In this document: positions 1 through 7,439 of the stretch, in pieces | How the letters are laid out: every line of letters begins with the position of its first letter | Numbering within the stretch: position 1 is the stretch's first letter | The notes under the pieces: generated by a model | Database searches by the model: none | Told to the model about the DNA's origin: nothing | The model's input: the letters and a program-made list of their open reading frames with translations, nothing else | DNA from: Streptacidiphilus jiangxiensis | GTDB lineage: Bacteria; Actinomycetota; Actinomycetes; Streptomycetales; Streptomycetaceae | DNA: 61,705 bases | Direction: 5' to 3' | Assembly (NCBI RefSeq): GCF_900109465.1 | Contig: NZ_FOAZ01000036.1 | Span: 1-61,705 of the forward strand | Program-made: the position numbers and the translations under genes

Positions 1-396
1 GCCGTGCCCTCCATCGCCAACGGCCTCGTCGCCGGCGTCGACCAGGTCCAGCCCCTCTACCTGCGCGCCGGCCGCACCCTCGGCGCCACCGGACTACGCG
101 GCATCCGCCACGTCCTGCTCCCCGCCGCCCTGCCCGGCTACGTCGCCGGCCTCAAACAGGGCTGGGCCTTCTCCTGGCGCTCACTGATGGCCGCCGAACT
201 CATCGCCAGCTCCCCCGCCCTCGGCCTCGGCCTCGGCGCCCAACTCGAGTACTCCCGGCAGAACCTCGACATGCCCGGCGTCCTGGCCACCATCATCCTC
301 ATCCTCCTCGTCGGCATCGGCATCGAACTGCTCATCTTCAACCCGATCGAGCGACGCGTCCTGCGCTCCCGCGGCCTCCTCGCCGCCAAGCGATAG
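1..396 (+). CDS. ABC transporter permease, SsuC/TauC type (3' part only)
   Basis: The reading frame is open from the first base, so the window cuts off the N-terminal half of this inner-membrane permease. The visible ~131 residues carry the cytoplasmic EAA-type loop (RTLGATG, then LLPAALPG) that contacts the ATPase. Two hydrophobic segments follow (around ALGLGLGAQLEY and VLATIILILLVGIGIELLIF), with a basic tail. This layout matches permeases for sulfonates, taurine, nitrate or related anions. The next gene is a CysQ-like phosphatase, which favours a sulfur-compound substrate. The substrate itself is inferred. Confidence 0.85.
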   Translation, partial: AVPSIANGLVAGVDQVQPLYLRAGRTLGATGLRGIRHVLLPAALPGYVAGLKQGWAFSWRSLMAAELIASSPALGLGLGAQLEYSRQNLDMPGVLATIILILLVGIGIELLIFNPIERRVLRSRGLLAAKR

Positions 397-492
397 CCGG
401 ACGACAGCCAGGCGACGGCCAGGCGACAGTCGGACGCGCCAAAAGCGCCTCACTCAGCACACACCGGACCACCGCAGGAAGGCACGACTCCC

Positions 493-1242
493 ATGACCGC
501 CGACGACCACCGCCTGGCCGCCGATCTCGCCGAGGCCGCCGGAGAACAGCTCCTTGCGCTCAGGTCAGCGCAGGGCTTCGCCGACGCCGCGCTGCTGCGC
601 GAGCGCGGGGACAGGACCTCCCACGAGTACCTCGCCGCACGGCTCGCACGCGAGCGCCCCGACGATGCTGTCCGCTCGGAGGAGGCGCGCGACGCCGAGC
701 CCGGGCGGGACGCGGCGGACCGCGTGTGGATCGTCGACCCGCTGGACGGGACCAGGGAGTACGCCGAGGAGGGACGGGACGACTGGGCCGTCCACGTCGC
801 CCTCTGGGAGCGCGGTGTCCTGAGCGCCGGCGCGGTCGCGATTCCGGCCCGGGGTGCGGTGCTGACGACCGCCTTCCCGCCGAAGGTGCCGTCGGTGTGG
901 CCGGGCCCGCCCCGGATCGCGGTGAGCCGCAGCCGGCCGCCGGAGTTCGTGACGCGCCTGGGCGCGGCGCTGAACGCGCAGTTGGTGCCGATGGGCTCGG
1001 CCGGCGTCAAGATCGCGTCCGTGGTGCAGGGCCTCACCGACGTCTACGTGCACGCCGGCGGCCAGTACGAATGGGACTCCGCCGCGCCGGTGGCCGTCGC
1101 ACTCGCGGCCGGACTGCACTGCTCGCGGGTCGACGGCAGCCCGCTGCGCTACAACCAGCCGGATCCGTGGCTGCCCGATCTGCTGGTCTGTCGACCGCAG
1201 GACGCCGAGCAGCTGCTGGCCGCGATCGCGGAGACGCGATGA
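493..1242 (+). CDS. cysQ: CysQ-like 3'(2'),5'-bisphosphate nucleotidase (inositol monophosphatase family)
   Basis: A 249-aa cytoplasmic enzyme of the lithium-sensitive, Mg-dependent phosphatase family. The metal-binding motif DPLDGTREY lies at residues 82-90, an acidic SEE at 62-64, GSAGVKIASV at 168-177, and the C-terminal motif WDSAAPVAVALAAG at 194-207. In sulfur assimilation CysQ removes the 3'-phosphate of PAP/PAPS. Inositol phosphate is an alternative substrate for the family, but the position behind an SsuC-type permease favours CysQ. The ATG is preceded by an AGGAAGG ribosome site. Its stop overlaps the next start (ATGA), implying co-translation with the FemAB-like gene. Confidence 0.82.
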   Translation: MTADDHRLAADLAEAAGEQLLALRSAQGFADAALLRERGDRTSHEYLAARLARERPDDAVRSEEARDAEPGRDAADRVWIVDPLDGTREYAEEGRDDWAVHVALWERGVLSAGAVAIPARGAVLTTAFPPKVPSVWPGPPRIAVSRSRPPEFVTRLGAALNAQLVPMGSAGVKIASVVQGLTDVYVHAGGQYEWDSAAPVAVALAAGLHCSRVDGSPLRYNQPDPWLPDLLVCRPQDAEQLLAAIAETR

Positions 1243-2558
1243 CTGCCGCGGTCGGGGCGGAGCTCCGCGTGCTGCCCGGACTCGGCGGGCTGGACCGGGC
1301 GCACTGGGACGGCCTGACCGGGACCGCGCGCGTCGACCACAGCTACGACTACCTGTGCTTTCGCGAGTACATGGAACCCGGGGCGGCCTTCGTCGCGACG
1401 GCCTGGCAGGACGGAGACCTGCGCGGCGCCCTGCACGGGGCGTGCTCGACACCCGACAGCGCCCTGTTCAGCCACCCATGGAAGCAGCTCAGCTCGCCGC
1501 AGTTCCTGCGCGAGGAGGCACAGCCCCAGGAGGCGTCCGGCCCCGGCCCGGTGGAGAACGAACTGCACCGCCGCCTGGGCGAACTGACGGGCACCCCGCA
1601 CACACCCGGCGCACCCGCCGCGGGCCCGCGGGAGCTGACGGAGCGCCTGGGCGAGTGCCTCACCGTCCGCAGCTTCGACAGCAGCGAGGGCTGCCTGCGC
1701 ACCGGACAGCAGCAGGGCCCTGCCGCGCAGCGGCTCCTCGAGCGGCTGGTGGGGTCGCTGCAGCGGCAGGTGAGCGAGGGGCTTGCGGGCGCGGCCGGTG
1801 CGGTGGCGGTGCCCTACGTCCGACCCGGTGACCAGGCCTTGCGCGCGGCGCTGGCGTCCTGCGGATTCCGCCGCGGTGTGCTGACCGGGGTGTCCACCTT
1901 TCAGCTGCCCCAGCAGCAGAACTTCGAGGGCCACGTCGCGGGCATGGTCAAGCGCCGACGCCGACGGTTCAAGAACGAACTGGCCGAGTTCGACCGCTCC
2001 GGGCTGCGGCTGTCCACGCGCAGCCTGCTCGGAGCAGACCTGGACCGCATCGTCGAGCTCGAGTACCGCAACAGCGTCAAGCACGGCGGCACGCCCGACC
2101 TCGCGCGGCTGCGCCAGGCCCGCGCCACGATGGGTGAGTTGCTCGGCGAACGGCTGCGGGTCCCGGTGCTGGAACTGGGCGGGGAGATCGTCGGCTGCGG
2201 CATCGACCTGTTCGACGAGCGCAGCTACATCGGCCTCAGCTACGGCTTCGACTACGCGCACCAGGGCGCCGAGCCGTGGTCGCGGGTCGCCTATCCGATG
2301 CTCGCCTTCTACGAGCCGATGCGCTTCTGTCTGGAGCGCGGCCTCCGGGAGATGCGCATGGGTTTCGAGGCCTTCCTGCCCAAGAGCGTGCGCGGCGCCC
2401 GGGTCGAGCCGCGCGAGTGCTGGATCTGGCATCCGGACCCGACACTGCTGGCCGGCCTCGGCGCGGTGCTGGACCTGTTCACCGCGCGGTCGGAGAGCTT
2501 CTTCGCCGCGCACTTCGACCTCCGGCTCCCCGCGCCGGACACCACCGTCGACCTCTGA
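1239..2558 (+). CDS. FemAB-like / GNAT-fold acyltransferase (peptidogalycan-recognition type)
   Basis: About 439 aa, starting at the ATG that overlaps the cysQ stop. A longer upstream frame is open but would run through cysQ. The C-terminal half (about 210-400) looks like the Acetyltransf_6/FemAB-like fold: a basic helix KRRRRRFKNE at 238-247, then IVELEYRNSV, VPVLELGGEIVGCGIDLF, and a conserved stretch around YGFDYA and LAFYEPMRF. Members transfer amino-acid or acyl groups, some using aminoacyl-tRNA. The substrate here is unknown. It is a paralogue of the gene at 44922-46118: both share the basic helix, the GFDY motif and the RGAR block, and both sit beside an ATP-grasp ligase. The next gene follows after 12 nt. 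Confidence 0.7.
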   Translation: MTAAVGAELRVLPGLGGLDRAHWDGLTGTARVDHSYDYLCFREYMEPGAAFVATAWQDGDLRGALHGACSTPDSALFSHPWKQLSSPQFLREEAQPQEASGPGPVENELHRRLGELTGTPHTPGAPAAGPRELTERLGECLTVRSFDSSEGCLRTGQQQGPAAQRLLERLVGSLQRQVSEGLAGAAGAVAVPYVRPGDQALRAALASCGFRRGVLTGVSTFQLPQQQNFEGHVAGMVKRRRRRFKNELAEFDRSGLRLSTRSLLGADLDRIVELEYRNSVKHGGTPDLARLRQARATMGELLGERLRVPVLELGGEIVGCGIDLFDERSYIGLSYGFDYAHQGAEPWSRVAYPMLAFYEPMRFCLERGLREMRMGFEAFLPKSVRGARVEPRECWIWHPDPTLLAGLGAVLDLFTARSESFFAAHFDLRLPAPDTTVDL

Positions 2559-2570
2559 GGAGCCTCGCCC

Positions 2571-3878
2571 ATGACCCGGATCCTCGCCCTCGGCAGCCGC
2601 TCCCGGCTGCTGCGCAAGGCACACGCGCTCGGCCTGGAGCTCGTGCACGTCCAGAAGCCCTCGCTCGCCGACCCGGCGGCCGCGCGGTACTGCAGCGAGG
2701 TCCTGCTCTTCGACTTCCAGGATCTGGCCCTGGCGACCGACCTGGTGACCGCGCTGCACCGGCACAGGCCGTTCGACCGGATCGTCAGCCAGGCCGAGAT
2801 CGGGCAGATCCCCGCCGCTCACCTGACGGACGTGCTGGGGCTGCCCGGCAACGGCCTGTCCGTGGTGGAGACACTGCACGACAAGTGGCGGCTGCGGCAG
2901 CTGCTGAACGCCCGCGGTATCGGCCCGGTCGCCGCCGAGGTGGTCACCGCCCCGGAGCCGGTGCTCGCGTTCCTGGAGCGCCACGGCGACGCGGTCATCA
3001 AGCCGTTGACGGGCAGCGGCAGCCTGGGCGTGCGGATGGTGGCGGACGCCGCCGGGGCCCTGGCGGCCTGGGCCTGGGCGCAGGAGTCCGGCCTGGACCG
3101 GCTGCTGGTCGAAGAGCGGCTGCGCGGGCCCGAGTTCAGCGTCGAGTCGTTCTCGTCCGAGGGCCGGCACGAGATCGTCGCGATCACCGGCAAGCACACC
3201 GGCGGCGGCGTGGTCGAGCTCGGCCACGTCGTCCCGGCTCCGCTGGGCGAGGAGCAGGCCCGCAGCATCACCGCGCTCACCGAAGCGGCGCTGGACGCGG
3301 CCGGTCTGACCGTGGGCCCGGCGCACACCGAGGTGATCCTCACCGAGCAGGGTCCGCGCATCGTGGAGGCCCACGCCCGGCGCGGCGGCGACAGCATCCC
3401 GGAACTGGTGGAGCTGGTGTACGGGGTGGACCTGGAGTCCCTGGCCTACGCCGTGGCCACGGGTCCGATCCCGTCCACGCAGGCGTCCCCGCCTGCGGGC
3501 GCGGCAGCGATCCGCTTCCTGGTGGCGGAGCCCGGCGAGGTCGTCGAGATCAGCGGGGTCGAGGCCGCCGAGCGGATCCCGGGGGTCGTCCGGGTCCGGC
3601 TCGACGTGGCCGTCGGAGATCTCGTCCACGAGCTGGCCTGGTCGGACGACCGCTGCGGGGAGGTCCTGGTGACGGCCCCCGACGCTGCGGCCGCCGTGGC
3701 GCTGGCCGCCGCGGTGGCGGACACCGTCGTCATCCGCACCCGCCCGGTGACCTCCCCGACCCGGCGCACGCTCCGCGCGATCCTGAACGCCGCCGACGAG
3801 ATCCTCGACCCGCTGGCCCGCCTGCGCCGGCCGACGCCACCGGCGCCACCGGCGCCACCGGCGGACGAGGTGGTCTGA
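2571..3878 (+). CDS. ATP-grasp carboxylate-amine ligase
   Basis: 435 aa with the layout of BacD/PurK/biotin-carboxylase-like ATP-grasp enzymes. It has an N-terminal Rossmann-like segment (MTRILALGSRSRLLRKA), the ATP-binding lysine region DAVIKPLTGSGSLGV at about 142-157, and a metal-binding end motif (VEAHARRGGD). Such enzymes activate a carboxylate as acyl phosphate and join it to an amine. The C-terminus is Pro/Ala rich with a PPAPPAPPA repeat. It lies 12 nt behind the FemAB-like gene, so the two probably act on the same molecule. The product is unknown; a dipeptide or amide is the natural guess. Confidence 0.78.
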   Translation: MTRILALGSRSRLLRKAHALGLELVHVQKPSLADPAAARYCSEVLLFDFQDLALATDLVTALHRHRPFDRIVSQAEIGQIPAAHLTDVLGLPGNGLSVVETLHDKWRLRQLLNARGIGPVAAEVVTAPEPVLAFLERHGDAVIKPLTGSGSLGVRMVADAAGALAAWAWAQESGLDRLLVEERLRGPEFSVESFSSEGRHEIVAITGKHTGGGVVELGHVVPAPLGEEQARSITALTEAALDAAGLTVGPAHTEVILTEQGPRIVEAHARRGGDSIPELVELVYGVDLESLAYAVATGPIPSTQASPPAGAAAIRFLVAEPGEVVEISGVEAAERIPGVVRVRLDVAVGDLVHELAWSDDRCGEVLVTAPDAAAAVALAAAVADTVVIRTRPVTSPTRRTLRAILNAADEILDPLARLRRPTPPAPPAPPADEVV

Positions 3879-3917
3879 CCGCGGCCCCGCAGGACGCGGG
3901 CCGCTCCGGACGGCTGG

Positions 3918-5399
3918 TCAGATGCGGAGCAGGGCTTCGGCGAGGTCGGTGCCGAGGCGGTCCCACAGGACGACTTCGTCGCTCTCCTCCAGCAGGTCCC
4001 CGACGTACCAGACGCCGTCGGCCGCGGCGCGGACGTAGCAGTACATGGCGACCTGGACCGCGTGGGTGGCCTCGACCTCGGCGGGCCACCCGTCCTGGGT
4101 GGGTACCAGGACCGTCAGGTCGAGGGTGAGCGCGCGGGCCGTGGCGCAGCCGCTGGCCTCGCGCAGGCGGCTGTGCGTCCATCCGTCGGGCAGGAGGTGG
4201 TCGGACGGATGCGGCGAGCTCGGGAGCAGTTCGGTGACGGCGTGGGCCAGGCGGGGGCGCAGGTAGCCGTCGTCGTCGCGTTCGATGCCGAGGACACCGG
4301 CCAGGAACTGCATCTCGCGGGGGCCGTCCGGGCGGGTCCAGCGGAAGGGGACCGTGGCGACGTGGGAGGGGAAGGCGTTCTCCAAATAGCGTTCGCCGCC
4401 GCGCCAGCGGAAGGACTCCTTGGGTCGCGGCCCCGCCGGGGTCTGCGTGTGGGCGAACAGGACGGTGATCCAGCCGGAGACGAAGTCCCCGCCGGACCGG
4501 GACTCCCACTTGTAGAGGGAGCGCCAGAAGTCCTCGTCGACCGGGCCTCCGGCGGCGGTGGCCGCGATCTCGTCGAGCACCGGACGCAGCGCGTCGAACC
4601 ACGCGCCCAGTCCGTCGAACCACGGGGCGAGCTCGCGGACGCGGGTGGACAGCAGCGCCCAGTCCTCGGCCGTACCGTCCAGGCGGATCCGCGGGATCCC
4701 GCACAGGGACAGCCATTCGAAGCGGTAGTACGGGCTGACGACGGACATGAGCGCCACCAGGGCCGAGGAGACGTCGTCGGGCGTGGTGGTGCTGAAGCCC
4801 GGCAGGAAGAGGTCGGTGACCTCCGGGCCGATCCGCTCGCGGAGCGGGTCGAGCACGAGCCGGATGGACCGGCTCCAGTCGGGGTCGGGATCGAGCAGGC
4901 TGTCGTCGCGGACCAGGATCGGCGGGCGGTGGCCCGGGGTGTCGGTGAACACCCCGGCGTAGTGGTCGGCGTTGAGCCGCACATGGGCGGCGACTTCGTG
5001 CACCACGGCGAACCACAGCACGTCGGGCGAGAGGCTGAGCGGCAGGTGGGCGGCGAAGCTGAGGTGGACCGCGCGCAGCAGCAGGCTCCAGGTCGGCTCG
5101 GCTGCCGAGCCGAAGCCTCCCGCGTCGGGCGCGGCCACCAGGGTGTCCACGCTGCGGTGGTGCAGCCGCACGGGCCGACCGGACACGGCCTGCAGGAAGG
5201 GCTCGTTGTCCACCGAACGCAGGGTGGCCGACAACTCCTCGGCGTGTGCGTCGTCCGGGACGGGGAGGTCGATCACGGCCGCGGCCTGCCGGTCCGGGGA
5301 CCGGCCGCAGTCGTCCCGTCCGGCTGCCTCCGCGTGTGCGGCCCCCGCCGCGAGGTCCGGAGGTCCGACGTAGCGGATCGGCGACGGCTTTCCAGTCAT
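3918..5399 (-). CDS. DUF4419 domain-containing protein
   Basis: 493 aa, no signal peptide and no membrane helix. The sequence resembles the DUF4419 family (SLSPDVLWFAVVHEVAAHV near residue 125, FEWLSLCGIPRIRLDGT, FWRSLYKWESRSGGDFVSGWI), which is found in fungi and bacteria and has no established reaction. It is convergent with the ATP-grasp gene and not in an operon. The ATG at 5399 is the first good start. Family assignment is from remembered motif pattern. Confidence 0.75.
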   Translation of the reverse strand: MTGKPSPIRYVGPPDLAAGAAHAEAAGRDDCGRSPDRQAAAVIDLPVPDDAHAEELSATLRSVDNEPFLQAVSGRPVRLHHRSVDTLVAAPDAGGFGSAAEPTWSLLLRAVHLSFAAHLPLSLSPDVLWFAVVHEVAAHVRLNADHYAGVFTDTPGHRPPILVRDDSLLDPDPDWSRSIRLVLDPLRERIGPEVTDLFLPGFSTTTPDDVSSALVALMSVVSPYYRFEWLSLCGIPRIRLDGTAEDWALLSTRVRELAPWFDGLGAWFDALRPVLDEIAATAAGGPVDEDFWRSLYKWESRSGGDFVSGWITVLFAHTQTPAGPRPKESFRWRGGERYLENAFPSHVATVPFRWTRPDGPREMQFLAGVLGIERDDDGYLRPRLAHAVTELLPSSPHPSDHLLPDGWTHSRLREASGCATARALTLDLTVLVPTQDGWPAEVEATHAVQVAMYCYVRAAADGVWYVGDLLEESDEVVLWDRLGTDLAEALLRI

Positions 5400-5550
5400 C
5401 CGGACAAGGTAGGGCGCGGCCCGAGGGAAGTCACGCGGGTTCCTGCCGCCCGGTCAGGCGGCCTGGGCCCGGTCCACCCATTCTCTTGATCGCCCCGGTC
5501 CCACCTGGCACGATGACGCCGCACACCAGGACCGTCCCCCGGGGGAACGC

Positions 5551-6201
5551 GTGAACACCGAAACGTCCGAAGCCGGGCAGCTCGTGCCCGAACCTTCACC
5601 TGAGGCGCAGGACGCAACCAGTGCGGCACCGAGCCGGATGTCGCCGTGGGCCAAGGCCGCGCTCGTCGGCATCGCCGTGCTCGGCGTCGGCGGGACGTGG
5701 GCCGGTGAGGAGCTGGCGGGCACCAGACCTGCCGCCGCAGCGCAGGCGTCGCGGTCCCTGCCGCAGTCCGGCGGCGTGGTGCAGGTGTGGCTGGACGCCG
5801 GGGGGCAGGCGCGGATCAACCAGTTCTTCGACGGCATGCACGACCTGTCCGTGGACATGTACCGATCCGCGACCGCCGGCAAGGGGACGGGCTCTCTTGA
5901 CCTGACCACCGTCGTGGCGGATGCGCGGCGCATACGCGCCCAGAATGCCGCCGATCTCACCGCGGCCGGGAGCGATCCCGTCCCCGACGCCGGTGACGAG
6001 CGCTTGTGGTCGAGCGCCCTGACCTCCTTGGACCTGGCTCTCGACGACATCACCGCCGAGTCCGACGACCTGTCCGCAGGCAGGGACACCGACGCCGGTG
6101 CGAAGTCCGACGCCATGACCGGCGCGATGCACGACGCGGTCCACTCCTTCTACGGCCTGCTCGACGCCCTTGGGCAACCCCATCCCACCCCGATCTCCTG
6201 A
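5551..6201 (+). CDS. membrane-anchored or secreted hypothetical protein
   Basis: 216 aa from a GTG start with GGGGGA upstream. An N-terminal cytoplasmic stretch of about 30 residues is followed by one hydrophobic segment (AALVGIAVLGVGG, about 32-46). The rest is hydrophilic, helical and acidic, so the bulk probably lies outside the membrane. I do not recognise a domain. It stands alone, divergent from the DUF4419 gene. Confidence 0.65.
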   Translation: MNTETSEAGQLVPEPSPEAQDATSAAPSRMSPWAKAALVGIAVLGVGGTWAGEELAGTRPAAAAQASRSLPQSGGVVQVWLDAGGQARINQFFDGMHDLSVDMYRSATAGKGTGSLDLTTVVADARRIRAQNAADLTAAGSDPVPDAGDERLWSSALTSLDLALDDITAESDDLSAGRDTDAGAKSDAMTGAMHDAVHSFYGLLDALGQPHPTPIS

Positions 6202-6286
6202 CCGGTCGTCCCACCATCGGGCGGGCGGGGGGTGGAGGCAGAAAAACCGGATGACACCGTGATCCGAAGATCCCTAGGGTCGCCCC

Positions 6287-7261
6287 ATGCCCGCTGACAT
6301 CGCACAACTGATCCGCCGTCCGATCGCCCCGACGGACGCAGCCCCGCTGGCGGAGCTGCTCAACGCGATCGAGGTCGTGGACGTCTTCGGTGAGTACTAC
6401 TCCGAGGAGGACGCCACCGACCAGATCAACGACCCGGTGCTCGACCTCGAGCGTGGCACGGTCGGCGTGTTCGACGGTGACCGGATGGTCGGCTTCTCCT
6501 CCGCCGCGCACAAGCTGCACGTCGAGGACGTGCACCGGGTCACGGTCAGCGGCGGCGTGCATCCGAAGTACCGGCGCCGGGGGCTGGGAGCGGAGCTGCT
6601 GGCTGCCGGCGTCGCGAGCGCCGAGGCGTTGCACGCCATCCATCACCCGGATCTGCCGCTCGCCGTCGACGTGCAGAACAACGCGCTCAACGACGGCGCA
6701 CGCGCCTGCTACCAGGCCGCCGGTATGACGCCCGTGCGGTGGTACTCGCACCTGCGGCACCCGCTGGGAGCAGCCGTTGTCGACCTGCCGCTGCCGGACG
6801 GCCTCGTGCTGGAGAGCCACTCGGTCGACAACGACGCCGACTTCTTCGCGGTCTGGAGCGACGCCGTGCTGGACCGCTGGGGCGGGGTGCCGCCCCAGCT
6901 GGAGCAGTGGCGTGCGTTTCTCGGGTGGTCCGCCTTCTGCCCCGACCTCAGCTTCCTGCTACGCGACGTGGACAGCGGCACGGCTGCGGGCATGCTGCTG
7001 ACCTTCTCCTGGGACGCGGACACGGCGGCGACCGGGGTCCGCGACGCGAACGTGCAGCGCATCGGTACCCGTCGCGCCTACCGCAGGCGCGGGGTGGCGA
7101 GTGCCCTGATCGGCCAGGTGCTGCGGGTCGCTCGGGACGCCGGCTTCGACGGGGTGAACATCGAAGTGGACGCCGACTCTCCGTCGGGGTCGAACGGGCT
7201 GTACGAGCGGGCAGGTTTCACCATGGACCGTGCCGAAGTCCGTTACTCCCTCAACCCCTGA
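6287..7261 (+). CDS. tandem GNAT-family N-acetyltransferase
   Basis: 324 aa with two GNAT folds in line. The first holds GVHPKYRRRGLGAELL near residue 88 (acetyl-CoA pyrophosphate loop). The second holds QRIGTRRAYRRRGVASALI near 255 and ends with NGLYERAGF. The double-domain layout resembles mycothiol synthase (MshD)-type enzymes, but I see nothing that fixes the substrate. It has no close partner genes. Confidence 0.85.
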   Translation: MPADIAQLIRRPIAPTDAAPLAELLNAIEVVDVFGEYYSEEDATDQINDPVLDLERGTVGVFDGDRMVGFSSAAHKLHVEDVHRVTVSGGVHPKYRRRGLGAELLAAGVASAEALHAIHHPDLPLAVDVQNNALNDGARACYQAAGMTPVRWYSHLRHPLGAAVVDLPLPDGLVLESHSVDNDADFFAVWSDAVLDRWGGVPPQLEQWRAFLGWSAFCPDLSFLLRDVDSGTAAGMLLTFSWDADTAATGVRDANVQRIGTRRAYRRRGVASALIGQVLRVARDAGFDGVNIEVDADSPSGSNGLYERAGFTMDRAEVRYSLNP

Positions 7262-7366
7262 TCGCCGGTTGAGCGATCCGACAGAAGGTGGCGGCGGCCG
7301 ACCGGAGCCACCTGTATCGAACCCATGGAGGCTCTGAGCCGCTGACCGCATTCCTGGCCACATCTC

Positions 7367-7406
7367 TTGACAGCATGACAGTTAGTTCGGATTCTGTTGG
7401 AACTAA
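7367..7406 (+). promoter_or_regulatory. candidate promoter overlapped by an inverted repeat
   Basis: A perfect TTGACA lies at 7367-7372, with a weak -10 (GATTCT, 7390-7395) after 17 bp. Lying over the -10 is an inverted repeat, TTAGTTC (7382-7388) and GAACTAA (7400-7406), with 11 bp between arms. It lies 34 bp before the chosen start of the secreted lectin protein. A repressor site is the obvious reading, but no regulator gene is adjacent. Confidence 0.5.
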
Positions 7407-7439
7407 TTAGCCAGCTGGGTCATGACAAGGGATGTGACG

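Noticed and set aside
1149..3629. 826-aa antisense open frame over the FemAB-like and ATP-grasp genes
   Set aside because: No motif or signal; the plus strand encodes recognised families with overlapping starts and stops.
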